Positions 32,582 to 42,508 of a DNA stretch of 57,228 nucleotides are shown here, in pieces. A program made the position numbers and the translations under genes. Under the pieces are notes generated by a model. The model did no database searches, was not told the DNA's origin, and worked only from the letters and a program-made list of their open reading frames with translations. Origin of the DNA: a virus; the IMG/VR virus record IMGVR_UViG_3300030117_002543, positions 1 through 57,228 of that record. The stretch is one strand, 5' to 3'. Position 1 is the stretch's first letter. Each line of letters opens with the position of its first letter.

Positions 32582-35212
32582 TCACCTGAATGTCGCCTTG
32601 AGGAAGTAGACGCTCTCCTTGGGAACACCGTATCTTTTGCTTAGGTTCTCCATCGAGTCCATGTCCGTCACTATGTTCTCAATCTCACCAGCGGATACCT
32701 CTACGTTATACTCCTTCTCCATGATGTCCATCGCTGTTGAGATATGATTGAAGTTATCGAGTTTGGATGTGTTGTAGTAGATGGGCTTGTCCATCATCTT
32801 CCTGATTGTGTCATGTACCTCTAGGACTGGTATCTCATCGGACTTGACGATGTTCATGTCATCCAATGCAGAGCGGAACTCTGCCACTTCCTTCTCCATT
32901 CCTGCCTTCTCGTAGACAGAACCACTTCTCTCCAAGTAGGACTCTATTGCTTCGATTGGATATATCTCCTCCTTGCTCCAATCCTCTGCCAGTTCTGCTA
33001 CTGACTTACCACCGAATGTCCTGTCTGACTTGTTGTTCCTCTGTAGGAAATTGTGATACCAGTACCCAATCTCTACGTCAATCGCATCCTTGAATGACTT
33101 GCCTCCAACAGCCATTATCTCCATTGCCGCCTTCTTCAAATCAACAAGAGCGTTGTCCAACTTGTTCATGTCTTTGAACTTGGATGGGTTGCTGAGTTCC
33201 TTCAATGCCCTGCTCATCTTGTCTAGTTGTGATGGTATAATCAATCCACCTTGTCCTATGCTTTCAGCCCATAGTAGCATGAAGAACGCATTTGCTCCTT
33301 TGTTGTCTTGAGTGAGGGTTTTGAACAAGTCAATCGTTGAACCTAACTCGCCACTATCACCGAATGCTATGGCATCATCGAATGGCTTGTACCTGCTGTT
33401 GATTGGCTTGACGTAATACTCAAAGATTGCATCTAGCATCTTGTCGAAGTCATCCTTTAAGTCTCCCAACTCGGATGTGAATGTTTTCTTTCGACTTGTT
33501 CCGAAACCAGTCGCACCAAATGGATTCTGATTGTCAGGCATTGAAGCATCCATACTCCTCTCCTGTACCGTGAATGGGCTTGATAGTCTCTCCATCTCAT
33601 TCTCGCTACTATCTATTATCTCACCAACTGCCTTAAGGAAGCCAGTGATGTTCTCCATGGTGCTATTGTAATCCTGTAGTAGTTTACGAGCATCATCATC
33701 CAACTCCGAGTATAGTTCCCTATCATCAATCATTGCGATTAACTTGGGAGACACTGGCAGATGGTACTCGGAACGAGTTGATGATGCCTGTTGCATGAGT
33801 TTGTCTATGTATGATGACAATTCGGAACTGATGTCTGTTGTGTACTTGGCTCCTGCTATGGCAAAGTTACGACTGAGTTTTCTCAATTCCTTCAAGAACA
33901 AGGGGCCATCTAGCCAAGCACTGTACTTGTTCTCCTTCTGCTGTTGAGGTGCGTAGACGTAGTAGAATAATGGGTCAACATCCACATCTTGCATTATTCT
34001 CCTGAGTTTCCTACCAAGCAATGTTCTCTCCTGTGCAGATTCCCTAGCCTCATCGGTTGGTCTGGTGTCAGTTGCAGATGACTCGTATGGATTGGCATCA
34101 TCCAAGTCCTCTACTACTTCCTCGATGCCATAATCATCATCATCTGATGGAACGACCCTGCCTTCCTCACCTACTATGGCGGGGCCAAGTTCTCCCAATT
34201 CCTCTCTCAGTTCATCACGAATCTTCCTATCAGTGTACTGTCCACTACCAAGACCCTGAGTCAAGGACATGAATCTCTCAAAGAAGATAAGGTACTTGTC
34301 CCTCTTGTCCATGTGGTCTTGCATCTTGAGTGGCTTCATTACGAAGGTGTATTGCATACTGTGAGGATACTGCTTGAACTCATCAGCGTACTCACCAACC
34401 TTAGCAACTATTCCCTTGAGTCTGTCATCTTCCGTATCGAAATCCTCCAAGCCATCAGAGAAGTCACCCACTGCTTTGACTAGTTCATCGAATCTCTTCT
34501 CATGTATTCCCTGCCAGTAGTCGTAGATTCCTTCTCTCCTAGTCAAGAACTTTAGGTCTAGTTTACCAATCAGCATATCAGCATCCAACTTGTCTGCTTC
34601 ATAGAAAGGCATGTCCCTTTGAATGAGTCCGGTGAGATAGTTGATTATTGGCTTGACTCTGTTCCTGAGTTTACTGTTTCTCTCGGTTTCCAATGCTCTC
34701 TTGTACGTCTTGAGTTTGGCTTGACTCGCATCCCCTACAACTTGTAGGTTGATGAGAGATGGAACTTCGCCTGTAAGGAACATCTTGGAATTCAGTCTTT
34801 GTCCCTCTGCGGTGAAGTTCCTGAGAACCTCATCTAGTTCTGTTGTCAGTTCAGGTATCTCCTCGATTACGTCATCGCTGAGACTCGTCAGGATGAATGT
34901 GATGTATGACTTGAGGTTCCTCAATCTGCCAATATTAGGATATCTCTCCTTGAGTTTCTGTGTGGCCTCCTCTGCCGACATATCCAACTTGGCTGGAAAA
35001 ACACCGTCTTCCTTCACTACTTGCATCACTTCTTCATTGGTGATGCTTGCTCTGAATGGCCTCACTAAGTCCTCTGCTTCCTGTAGGGAAAACGATTCCT
35101 TTTGTTTGTCATCCACATGATTCTGAATGCTGATTGGAAACTGTCCCTTGTCCTCTGTGATGAACTTGCGAACAAATTCAATCCGATTATCGGCAAGCAT
35201 CTCCAATGTCAT
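32582..35212 (-). CDS. Large helical unknown protein (internal virion candidate)
   Basis: About 876 residues from ATG 35212, coupled to the previous stop (ATGA); the upstream TTG start is less likely. It is predominantly helical and acidic, with no membrane helices and no recognised catalytic motif. A disordered acidic segment lies at ~360-395 (DDDDYGIEEVVEDLDD). Size and setting resemble internal or ejected head proteins, but it lacks a clear address motif. Function unknown. Confidence 0.65.
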   Translation of the reverse strand: MTLEMLADNRIEFVRKFITEDKGQFPISIQNHVDDKQKESFSLQEAEDLVRPFRASITNEEVMQVVKEDGVFPAKLDMSAEEATQKLKERYPNIGRLRNLKSYITFILTSLSDDVIEEIPELTTELDEVLRNFTAEGQRLNSKMFLTGEVPSLINLQVVGDASQAKLKTYKRALETERNSKLRNRVKPIINYLTGLIQRDMPFYEADKLDADMLIGKLDLKFLTRREGIYDYWQGIHEKRFDELVKAVGDFSDGLEDFDTEDDRLKGIVAKVGEYADEFKQYPHSMQYTFVMKPLKMQDHMDKRDKYLIFFERFMSLTQGLGSGQYTDRKIRDELREELGELGPAIVGEEGRVVPSDDDDYGIEEVVEDLDDANPYESSATDTRPTDEARESAQERTLLGRKLRRIMQDVDVDPLFYYVYAPQQQKENKYSAWLDGPLFLKELRKLSRNFAIAGAKYTTDISSELSSYIDKLMQQASSTRSEYHLPVSPKLIAMIDDRELYSELDDDARKLLQDYNSTMENITGFLKAVGEIIDSSENEMERLSSPFTVQERSMDASMPDNQNPFGATGFGTSRKKTFTSELGDLKDDFDKMLDAIFEYYVKPINSRYKPFDDAIAFGDSGELGSTIDLFKTLTQDNKGANAFFMLLWAESIGQGGLIIPSQLDKMSRALKELSNPSKFKDMNKLDNALVDLKKAAMEIMAVGGKSFKDAIDVEIGYWYHNFLQRNNKSDRTFGGKSVAELAEDWSKEEIYPIEAIESYLERSGSVYEKAGMEKEVAEFRSALDDMNIVKSDEIPVLEVHDTIRKMMDKPIYYNTSKLDNFNHISTAMDIMEKEYNVEVSAGEIENIVTDMDSMENLSKRYGVPKESVYFLKATFR

Positions 35213-36855
35213 ATGTTCTCCCTCAGCCAATCCAACGGTTCTATAGTCTTTCTTTCATGCAACATGTTAGTGTTGTACTCACTAAGCAGTGTTGCCATCT
35301 TCTCCTTTATCGCTAGTAGCATGTCGTTTCTAATCTCTTTGTACTTAGAAGTGGAGAGTTCGTCATCTAGTTTCTTCTTGTTCTCGTCACTCTGTTCTTT
35401 AGCGTAGGCTTTCACTGCGGCCTTTACATCGCTTGCTCCTTGATAGGCGCGTTCTGCTATTGCGATATATCGAATTAAGTCTCCAATCATCACTTGATTC
35501 TTATTTCCTTCTGCCGCAAAAGAAACCGCCATATTTGGGTTGTCTGCTTGAGCGATGGTTTGCAAGTATTGTGGGAAAGCCCTCTCACTTGTCTCCTCAG
35601 ATGTTATCTGCTTCAATGAGCCATCATTGTTCCACAGTTCTATTCCCTCGTCTTGTAGAAGTTCGGACTCCTCCAACCTCTTCTTTGTCTCCATATCAAC
35701 TGGCCTCACGAAACCGTTGACCTTCTCCTGTAGTTTCCTCAAGTCCTCCTCATGCTCATCCAACATGTCCTCCAATGCATCATCAGAGTTTATGCCATAC
35801 ACCTCCAAAGACTCATCCCATTCTCCACTCATCATCTTGTCATAGGCATCTTTAGGAATGGAGAACTTCACATCTACGCTTTCCACTTTCATCTCCTCTC
35901 CCAAGTTAGCCAACATAGATTTGAACTCCTTGCTCATCTCCCTGTCTGCGGCTACTGAATTCTCAAACGAAACAACGCTCTCGCTCCTATCCCATTCCTC
36001 TTGTACTGCATTGTCAAACTCGCTTCTCCTGAGTTTGTTGTATAGAATCTCCTTGACTGTGCTAGATTTGGTATCGGCAACTACCATGAACTCTTCAAAA
36101 TTGATAGAATCATTCTCCAAGATGTATGATGTTGCAGGTGGAACGTTACCTCCTTGGGTCATGTCTAGCCCAAACAACCTACGTGCGGCGACAGATTTCA
36201 GTCCTTCCCTTATCGGCAAGTAGGATTCCTTTCCTAGTCTCATCTCATTTGCCGTAGGTGGTAGTGTCAACTCGTTACTTATCATCTTGACATATTCCAA
36301 CACCGTGTCATCCCCGATTGAGGAGGGGGATACCTGCCTCCTCATCTCCTCGGATGAGTCCAGTTGCCTGAACACCTTCCTCATCTTCTCAGCGAGTTCG
36401 GGCTTGTCCTTGACATAATCTTTCAACTCATCATTGTTGGCTTTATTCCAATTTTGAATGGCAGAAAACAATCCCTTCATTTTGCTTCTCTGTACCAACT
36501 CCAAAAGACCATCGTGGTTTCCCTCAAGAAAATCCTCAATCTTGTCTCTCAAGTAAGGCTTATCCATTTGTTTAGGAGTAGGTTGCTTTTGCCTGTATTC
36601 TTTGAGCATTCTCAGATAATCTTCCTTGTCTTCCAATTTCCAATTGACTTGCTTGAACCTCTCTTCAAACTCCTCATCTTCAACTCGCTCTATTTTCTGA
36701 GTCAACTTACTAATACTTATTTTTCCGGTTCTCGTATCATACTCTGACAGGTCTACTGGTTCGTTTGTAGCCCCTGCTATGGTCAACGCGTTTGCAATCT
36801 TAACTTGCTCATCAGATAAGAATGGCCTGACTTTCAGCAGAGACTCCCATGCCAT
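35209..36855 (-). CDS. Large helical protein with N-terminal MAWESLLK motif
   Basis: 548 residues from ATG 36855 (GTAGGTGTTACA upstream). It begins MAWESLLKVRPF, a variant of the address motif. The rest is charged and helical with coiled-coil segments (DALEDMLDEHEEDLRKLQEK near 355). No enzyme motif is seen. With the next gene it forms the largest pair of the block, possibly ejection or core proteins. Confidence 0.65.
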   Translation of the reverse strand: MAWESLLKVRPFLSDEQVKIANALTIAGATNEPVDLSEYDTRTGKISISKLTQKIERVEDEEFEERFKQVNWKLEDKEDYLRMLKEYRQKQPTPKQMDKPYLRDKIEDFLEGNHDGLLELVQRSKMKGLFSAIQNWNKANNDELKDYVKDKPELAEKMRKVFRQLDSSEEMRRQVSPSSIGDDTVLEYVKMISNELTLPPTANEMRLGKESYLPIREGLKSVAARRLFGLDMTQGGNVPPATSYILENDSINFEEFMVVADTKSSTVKEILYNKLRRSEFDNAVQEEWDRSESVVSFENSVAADREMSKEFKSMLANLGEEMKVESVDVKFSIPKDAYDKMMSGEWDESLEVYGINSDDALEDMLDEHEEDLRKLQEKVNGFVRPVDMETKKRLEESELLQDEGIELWNNDGSLKQITSEETSERAFPQYLQTIAQADNPNMAVSFAAEGNKNQVMIGDLIRYIAIAERAYQGASDVKAAVKAYAKEQSDENKKKLDDELSTSKYKEIRNDMLLAIKEKMATLLSEYNTNMLHERKTIEPLDWLRENI

Positions 36856-36863
36856 TGTAACAC

Positions 36864-37382
36864 CTACTTGAACTCAAACAATCCCGTTTGTTTCTTCTTG
36901 TCCATCTCGGCCTTTCTTCTTGCCTTCTCTTGCCTTCTTTTATGGAACTTCTTTCTCTCTTCATTATAGCCCATCGTGCCTTTGATAGGTTTTTTCTCAT
37001 CTTTGTTTTTGATTAAATTAAACCAATTTCTTTCTTCTTTATTTTCGCTTGCCAATTTATATCCTCCTTGATTTCTGAATCGACCTCTCATTTGTCCATC
37101 AACACCAACGGTCTTTGCGTGTTTCTCCATCTCACGCTCTAGTTGCTGTCTCATCCAAGCCTTCCATTTGACTCTAGGACTATTTGGAAGACTAATCTGA
37201 TGCGGTTCATTTGAAGGGTCATGTTGTTCGGATGGATTCGCTTCGGTATATCTGATTATACCCCCATGCGCTCTATCGGGTATTGACTCGACAACCTTGA
37301 ACTTAGGGATGTTTCTTTTGATGAACGCAACTGCTTGAGCGAGTTTGCCTTGCTTCTTTTGCAGTCTATCTTCCCAAGTCAT
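36864..37382 (-). CDS. Basic protein with two motif copies (MTWEDRLQK and NWFNLIK)
   Basis: 172 residues from ATG 37382 (GTGATAAA upstream). The N terminus, MTWEDRLQKKQ, and an internal RNWFNLIKNKD at ~118-128 both fit the address motif. The C-terminal ~45 residues are strongly basic (ERKKFHKRRQEKARRKAEMD). That composition suits binding to DNA inside the head. Function unknown. Confidence 0.65.
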   Translation of the reverse strand: MTWEDRLQKKQGKLAQAVAFIKRNIPKFKVVESIPDRAHGGIIRYTEANPSEQHDPSNEPHQISLPNSPRVKWKAWMRQQLEREMEKHAKTVGVDGQMRGRFRNQGGYKLASENKEERNWFNLIKNKDEKKPIKGTMGYNEERKKFHKRRQEKARRKAEMDKKKQTGLFEFK

Positions 37383-37389
37383 TTTATCA

Positions 37390-37860
37390 CTATCTTTGAT
37401 AACCTACTATATCTGAGGTTAGATACCAGAACATGTCATCCGCATCAAGTCCCAAGTAGTTGTTAAAGAAATAATCATATTCTTCATCAGTTGGTGGCCC
37501 GTCATATAAATCCTTATTTTGTGACTTAATAAAATCGGGTAATGTTCTTTTTAGCAAATCGTTTATCTGCTTTTGAAGAGGCTTCATTTTTTCAGTGTTT
37601 ACATCTTCTTTCTCCTCGTTAGTCTCAAGGTCAACCCAAATGCCAACATATTCCTTAGCCAATTCTTCTAACTGTGCATTCTCCATTTTAAGAACTTGCG
37701 AATATATCCAATCGGCAGTCCCATGCAGAGATTCCCAGTCTGGTTCTTCTCTATCCAAGTTTTCGTCTGCAAACATATCTACAATGTCAGCACTACTCAT
37801 ACCATACGTTTGTTCCATTTCCCAAGCATCTCCTTTTCTTAGTATATCTTTCCAAGTCAT
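37390..37860 (-). CDS. Acidic protein with N-terminal MTWKDILRK motif
   Basis: 156 residues from ATG 37860 (CAGGTGATACG upstream); earlier in-frame starts lie inside the preceding gene. MTWKDILRKGD is followed by an acidic helical protein with many aromatic residues (YDYFFNNYLG, DDMFWYLTSDIVGY). No family recognised. Confidence 0.65.
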   Translation of the reverse strand: MTWKDILRKGDAWEMEQTYGMSSADIVDMFADENLDREEPDWESLHGTADWIYSQVLKMENAQLEELAKEYVGIWVDLETNEEKEDVNTEKMKPLQKQINDLLKRTLPDFIKSQNKDLYDGPPTDEEYDYFFNNYLGLDADDMFWYLTSDIVGYQR

Positions 37861-37864
37861 CGTA

Positions 37865-38173
37865 TCACCTGTAGGAATAATTGTCCTTCGCTTCCTGACG
37901 TTGCTCTTCGCTAATCCAAGGTTCCTTGAAAGACAGCCTTGGTGCTTCCTTTCCACCATCCTTCGGTGGCATGTCATCGAACTTGAAGCCCCTTGGCGGT
38001 GGGATGCGATAATCAAAATCGTCACCGCAATACGCACACAATTCTTGTCCCTTCTCAACTGCTCTTATGCAGTTGTTAGCACAGAGAAGGTAACCCATCT
38101 TGTATCTATTAGGTGTGCTTTCTCTGACCTCCTTGCATATTTTATCTGCTTTCATTATATCTTTCCAATTCAT
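37865..38173 (-). CDS. MNWKDIMK-motif protein with zinc ribbon
   Basis: 102 residues; ATG 38173 overlaps the previous stop (ATGA). After MNWKDIMKADK comes a zinc ribbon, built from LLCANNCIRA (~28-37) and LCAYCGDDF (~46-54), then a disordered Pro/Lys-rich tail. It matches the tag-plus-zinc-ribbon plan of two other genes in this block. Function unknown. Confidence 0.7.
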   Translation of the reverse strand: MNWKDIMKADKICKEVRESTPNRYKMGYLLCANNCIRAVEKGQELCAYCGDDFDYRIPPPRGFKFDDMPPKDGGKEAPRLSFKEPWISEEQRQEAKDNYSYR

Positions 38174-38829
38174 TGCATCTTCTCCTCCATCTGCTTTCTC
38201 ACATCCAACCACACTTCGGGATGGTTCTGCGCGAGAACCTCCTTGATGACTTGCATCTGATGAACTATTATCGTGTCTTGCCTCTTGTGAACCAACTTGC
38301 CCTTGAACTCCATGAGGTACTTGAGGCTCTCACGAATCTCCTTAGCCAACTTGGTCAGCGAGTCGATGTACTTGGGGTCGAGGCCATCCTCTGCGAACAA
38401 CTCGTCAACCTTCGACTCAAGCCTAGTGATGTTGCTACTGAGAACCCCAATCTCATCGACATCCTTCTGTGCGATTAATTGTGCCGCTGACTGTTGGACT
38501 AGTGGCTGTAGGTGATGCTTCATGTGTCGCATGATTTGGTCTTCTGAGCAACCGACTACCTCTGCCGCTGTTGTTGGTGTCATTATCCCATCATGCACCT
38601 GCTTCTCTATCTCGATACGAATCGGATGTGTGCATACCTTGCACCTTGGGTTGGATGTGTTTGTGTAGCCAGCCATGTGATTCCTCTGATGTCGTGATGA
38701 TGTGCCACTGGGCCAGTTCATCCTATTGTCCAACTCATCGGCAGTGATAGCCATGGACTCCAAGTCATGCTCTAGTTGCTCACGGTCCTCATGGTTGCAA
38801 AGTGCGCATCTCTTTCTCGTAATCATCAT
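38170..38829 (-). CDS. Zinc-finger/helical DNA-binding protein, small-terminase candidate
   Basis: 219 residues from ATG 38829 (TAATG overlap). Two Cys/His clusters, CALCNHEDRE with SSRHQRNH at ~8-50, and CKVCTHPIR with RHMKHH at ~63-106, flank a helix-turn-helix-like segment (TAAEVVGCSEDQIMRH). A coiled coil follows (~120-180). The C terminus, VWLDVRKQM, loosely recalls the address motif. DNA binding plus coiled coil is what a terminase small subunit has, but the gene is nine kilobases from the large subunit. Uncertain. Confidence 0.55.
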   Translation of the reverse strand: MMITRKRCALCNHEDREQLEHDLESMAITADELDNRMNWPSGTSSRHQRNHMAGYTNTSNPRCKVCTHPIRIEIEKQVHDGIMTPTTAAEVVGCSEDQIMRHMKHHLQPLVQQSAAQLIAQKDVDEIGVLSSNITRLESKVDELFAEDGLDPKYIDSLTKLAKEIRESLKYLMEFKGKLVHKRQDTIIVHQMQVIKEVLAQNHPEVWLDVRKQMEEKMQ

Positions 38830-39917
38830 TACACATCCAATGTTCCTTGTTCACCAGACACAAATTCTTGCTCTCTCTTTCTTTTATCAGCAAGGTCTTG
38901 TCTGACGTTCTTTGTTCTCTCTAAATTAGTAACTGCGGCTACATTCTTCCTACCGCCATAACCCGGCAAAAACTTTCCTTTTACATCCCTACCTAGTTTA
39001 GTTTGCTTGGTTTTCGGTCTCTTTGCTTTTTTCTCTTCGCTCTTTTGCTTGGCTTCTCTTGCCGCTCTAGCCGCCGGAGATTCTTCTGAACCCTCAGTGA
39101 ATGTCATACCGAAATCGCTTAACGTGCCAGTTGGTTTTCTCAAGACATCCCTTGAAGCCTGTGGTAGTTGTTCTTCTTGAGAAGGAGAGTCATCTAGAGC
39201 AGTTTGCTCCTGCACCTCTTGAGACAATTCTTGATTCTCATCCCTCAACTCTTGGTTTCTCTGTCGTGCTGTATCAAACTCAGCGTCAAAAGACCCATCA
39301 TCAGATTGTCCGAATAAGTCTACAAATGAGGAATCTTGTGGGGGTGTTTGCTGTTCAGGAGTTTCTGGTTTTCCAGCAGGAGCAAATTTGTCAGACTCCG
39401 CTTGCATTTGTTGTTGGTACAGTTTGTAGTTCGCATCCCTTGCTAGTGCCTCTCTTCCTCTCCTTACTTTGCTATCAGCGGTAAACGGAATTCTAGGTCT
39501 CTGCAACCCAGTCCAATCACTAACGAATCCACCAACCTTCCCAAGTCCTCGTCTGACTCTACCTCTGGAAGTAGGGTCACGATAGTTCAGCATTCTCTGG
39601 TCTTTTGGTTTTTCTTTGTCTGCCGCCATCGTTTCCTTGAACCAGTCTTCGTATGCCTGTCTTCCCTCCTGTTCCTGTTGAGTAGGTTGAAGCATACTAC
39701 TAGCGGTTATAGGAGCAAGTCTTGCCTGTGCGGTTCTCTCTCTTTGATATGCTCCTTTACCTGCACCATACACTTGTCCCGCAACTTGACCAGCGGTACT
39801 CAAAGCCCGACCTGCTCTTGCTGGCAGTTGACTCTGAACTGTTGGTGTCTGTGTCTGTGTTGGTCTATTCAAGTCAGTCTCAGGGTCTTGTTGCTTGAGA
39901 ACGACAAACCAACTCAT
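38829..39917 (-). CDS. Disordered basic protein with N-terminal MSWFVVLK motif
   Basis: 362 residues from ATG 39917; the track of residues upstream of it lies in the previous gene. MSWFVVLKQQD is followed by low-complexity Gln/Thr/Ala/Arg-rich sequence with little predicted structure, and ends Lys/Arg-rich (KRPKTKQTKLGRDVKGK). Such tails commonly bind DNA or capsid interior. Function unknown. Confidence 0.6.
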   Translation of the reverse strand: MSWFVVLKQQDPETDLNRPTQTQTPTVQSQLPARAGRALSTAGQVAGQVYGAGKGAYQRERTAQARLAPITASSMLQPTQQEQEGRQAYEDWFKETMAADKEKPKDQRMLNYRDPTSRGRVRRGLGKVGGFVSDWTGLQRPRIPFTADSKVRRGREALARDANYKLYQQQMQAESDKFAPAGKPETPEQQTPPQDSSFVDLFGQSDDGSFDAEFDTARQRNQELRDENQELSQEVQEQTALDDSPSQEEQLPQASRDVLRKPTGTLSDFGMTFTEGSEESPAARAAREAKQKSEEKKAKRPKTKQTKLGRDVKGKFLPGYGGRKNVAAVTNLERTKNVRQDLADKRKREQEFVSGEQGTLDV

Positions 39918-39921
39918 ACTA

Positions 39922-40758
39922 TCACGCACTTCTTCTTGGTTCTGGAAACTTAGACTCTAATTCTCTGCTTACCTGTGCATCGCCGCCTTGCATTTGCCAA
40001 CCTGCCATGTGCATCTGACTTTGAGCAAGAGGGATTGGACCCTGAAATTGGAATGCTGTACCGTCTGGATAGGAATCAGGATTGCTATTGGCCCATTCTT
40101 GGTATCGCTGTTGTAGTAACGGTCCTCTTGCGGCCTCTCTTTTCTTATCCATGTCTAAGACGGACTGAGTAAATGCCTGTTGCTCCCTGTTCGCCACTCT
40201 GGATGGCATCATCCTATCTGCGAAGTTCGACAAGACGTTCTTCTCCACATGACTGAACCAATCCTCCTTCTTCACTCTGATACCAGTCTTGTCTGCCATG
40301 TCGTCATCCTGCTCAGGGTCAACCGGAAACTCCGATGCGTTCTCTGGATTTACCACAGGCTTCTCCGGTTGCTCTGGTGGCATTCCCATTGGTGGTGGTG
40401 GCATCATTCCCATACCATCCATAGGTGGGGGTGGGGGCATAGGGCCACCAGTAGGCGGTGGTGGAGGAGGCATCTCTTCCATCATCATCGGGTCTTGTTT
40501 GCCTATTTCCTCTCTGCTCTTCTGGTTTCGTGCCTTCAAGCGAGCGAGAAGTTCTGCTTCGTTCTTCTCCGTTCTCCTCTTGGCATCTTCGTCTTGTGTT
40601 GTAGAATCTTTAGTTCTCATCTTCGGAAACTCAGGCATGTTCGCAAACGGACCAGTCTTGCTGTAGTCTGGTCTATCCATGTCTTCATCAGTAGCGAACT
40701 CCTCTGCTACTGCTCTCTCATAATCCGATAGTTCCTTCAATATGTCTTTCCAACTCAT
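39922..40758 (-). CDS. Proline/methionine-rich protein with two address motifs
   Basis: 278 residues; ATG 40758 directly follows the previous TAA. MSWKDILKELS starts the chain. Residues ~92-130 are a Pro/Met/Gly-rich spacer (runs of five to six prolines). A second motif, KEDWFSHVEKNV, lies at ~166-177. So two copies flank a flexible linker. No enzyme motif is seen. It would suit an adaptor that bridges two binding sites (inference). Confidence 0.65.
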   Translation of the reverse strand: MSWKDILKELSDYERAVAEEFATDEDMDRPDYSKTGPFANMPEFPKMRTKDSTTQDEDAKRRTEKNEAELLARLKARNQKSREEIGKQDPMMMEEMPPPPPPTGGPMPPPPPMDGMGMMPPPPMGMPPEQPEKPVVNPENASEFPVDPEQDDDMADKTGIRVKKEDWFSHVEKNVLSNFADRMMPSRVANREQQAFTQSVLDMDKKREAARGPLLQQRYQEWANSNPDSYPDGTAFQFQGPIPLAQSQMHMAGWQMQGGDAQVSRELESKFPEPRRSA

Positions 40759-40986
40759 TTAATCCATCTCCTCCTCATCTTCCTCTTCGTCAATCTTATG
40801 AGTTCCGCAATCTCCCTTGATGGTTTCAAACCAGTCTGCTTTCTCCATTGTGTTCTCATGCTCCATCGCTATACCCACTCGCAATGCCGCTACAAGGAAA
40901 TCCAAGGCTCTAGCAACCTTGCTCTCTGCTACCATATCTGAATCTAGAATCTCTATGGCCTTCTCTACATTACTCTGCCAATTCAT
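40759..40986 (-). CDS. Small protein with two motifs (MNWQSNVEK and DWFETIK)
   Basis: 75 residues from ATG 40986, which overlaps the stop of the micro-gene before it. Residues ~8-40 form an amphipathic helix. The second motif, KADWFETIKGD, lies at ~50-60, and the chain ends in an acidic run. The first motif is degenerate. Function unknown. Confidence 0.65.
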   Translation of the reverse strand: MNWQSNVEKAIEILDSDMVAESKVARALDFLVAALRVGIAMEHENTMEKADWFETIKGDCGTHKIDEEEDEEEMD

Positions 40987-41072
40987 TTCTTTCCTCTCCC
41001 AAAGCAATACACGCAAATCGCAATTGCATAGTTATCATTTGAAACGTTCACTCCACAGCATGGCAACTTCAT
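40983..41072 (-). CDS. 29-residue cysteine-rich micro-protein
   Basis: It is coupled at both ends: ATG 41072 overlaps the previous stop and its own stop overlaps the next ATG (ATGA each time), with GGTGAATGC as ribosome-binding site. The product has CC at 5-6 and C-x-x-C at 20-23, spaced for one zinc ion. Perfect filling of an otherwise unexplained gap makes this a likely gene. Confidence 0.6.
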   Translation of the reverse strand: MKLPCCGVNVSNDNYAIAICVYCFGRGKK

Positions 41073-42247
41073 GCATTCACCTTCATTATGGTTCTCCAAT
41101 CGGTCTTCTCGACATCGGCACTTGTCTTCACCTCATCACTCTCCTTGGCTTCCTCGGCCTCCTTTTTCTTCCTCTTCATGTAGGCCGAATCAGGATGTGG
41201 CTTCCACCCAGCGAGTTTCGCCATGTTAGCCATCTGCCTCCTTGACATTGTGATGAATATCTTTTCTATGTCGTTGGGTATACCGCCCATCTCTTGTGCT
41301 ATCCTCTTGACGATATTGACCTCCCTGTTCGTCTTGAGCATAATTGGAACGTTCTTGATTTGAGTTGCCGCTCTTGTCGTTGCGAAGTTACCACTGGCAG
41401 TGGTGTAGTCCTCATGGTCAACCATCATCTTGAACATCTTGGCAATCTCAGGAATCTCCAAGGCTAGTTTCGCACTGCCTTGTCCTTCGATTGGAATTGG
41501 TGTGGCTGGGTCCAACTCAAAGTCCAACTCCTGTAGGTCTTTTATTGCATCCTTGATTATCCTATGAAGACTCATCGAGTTCTTACCGAGGAAGTTACCC
41601 TCTGCATACATCGCTTGCCACATCGGAGGTCTTGCATTTCCGGGTTCACTGGAATACCACTCGGAGGGAACAGCAGTTAGATTGTCATTCTTGAAGTCAT
41701 TTCTATACTCAACATACTTTTCTGTTAGATAGTGACCATATACAGTCTCATACTCAAAAATCGCTCCATCTTCGTCATCCCAATCAGCAGGTTGTGTGAA
41801 CTTGATGTTAGCCGCATTACCACCACCAACCTCACTACTGTCCTTCCACTCATCCATCTGCTTGTCTAGTGCCATGAGTTTGTTCAGATGCTCCTCGCTG
41901 TAGTTCTGAGTTCGGAAGAACTTCTCGATGTCTCTCATGTCTGCTATTGCATCCCTTGACCAAGGCTCGCCATCAGGACCGCTGTTACCAGCCTGACGAC
42001 CTGAGATTCCCTGACCCTCGACCATATCGAATAGTGACTCACTGAGTTTGGCGTTCCCAATCGCATCTCCACTGAGTCCCTTCGTGGTTCGCAACCAATT
42101 AGACCAGTCTTGAGTAAATGCCTTGTAGTTCCTACGGGAATTTAACTTATACTTACCAAGATTAAGGGAAACTCTGTCCTTCTTCAATTTCTTAGCAACC
42201 ACAACCACATCCTCCCTTTTGTCCCTCATCTTTTTCCAAATCTTCAA
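41069..42247 (-). CDS. Unknown protein with C-terminal DWRTIMK motif
   Basis: Up to 392 residues. The start is uncertain: ATG 42247 and ATG 42229 overlap the previous gene, and a GTG near 42208 sits after GGGAGG. The body is mixed alpha/beta with no recognised motif. The last eleven residues, EKTDWRTIMKVNA, are the address motif placed at the C terminus instead of the N terminus. Function unknown. Confidence 0.65.
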   Translation of the reverse strand: MKIWKKMRDKREDVVVVAKKLKKDRVSLNLGKYKLNSRRNYKAFTQDWSNWLRTTKGLSGDAIGNAKLSESLFDMVEGQGISGRQAGNSGPDGEPWSRDAIADMRDIEKFFRTQNYSEEHLNKLMALDKQMDEWKDSSEVGGGNAANIKFTQPADWDDEDGAIFEYETVYGHYLTEKYVEYRNDFKNDNLTAVPSEWYSSEPGNARPPMWQAMYAEGNFLGKNSMSLHRIIKDAIKDLQELDFELDPATPIPIEGQGSAKLALEIPEIAKMFKMMVDHEDYTTASGNFATTRAATQIKNVPIMLKTNREVNIVKRIAQEMGGIPNDIEKIFITMSRRQMANMAKLAGWKPHPDSAYMKRKKKEAEEAKESDEVKTSADVEKTDWRTIMKVNA

Positions 42248-42455
42248 AGATGGTTCCCTCTAGTTTCTTCTTTTTCTTCGGCTTTATCTTGAGATACTTG
42301 CCATACGTGATATTGAACAGTGGAGCCGTTCCTGCTGATGTGCTAGTTACCGCTCCTGCCCCTCTAAGCACGGTAAACCAGTCATTTTCATCTCTTGACA
42401 ACGCAATCATATCAGAAGGGTCATTTCCCAACTTATTTTGAGAATCCTCTACCAT
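42192..42455 (-). CDS. Small protein with internal DWFTVLR motif and CGCGC tail
   Basis: 87 residues. The motif ENDWFTVLRGAG is at ~23-34, followed by a Ser/Thr/Gly linker and a Lys-rich patch (KIKPKKKKKLEG). The C terminus is GGCGCGC: three cysteines alternating with glycine, possibly metal-binding or disulfide-forming. ATG 42455 is the probable start, although a later in-frame ATG exists. Function unknown. Confidence 0.6.
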   Translation of the reverse strand: MVEDSQNKLGNDPSDMIALSRDENDWFTVLRGAGAVTSTSAGTAPLFNITYGKYLKIKPKKKKKLEGTIFEDLEKDEGQKGGCGCGC

Positions 42456-42508
42456 CTAACCAAGTTCCACTGGAAGGTAACACTTTATTGTTCTGAATTA
42501 TCGAGATT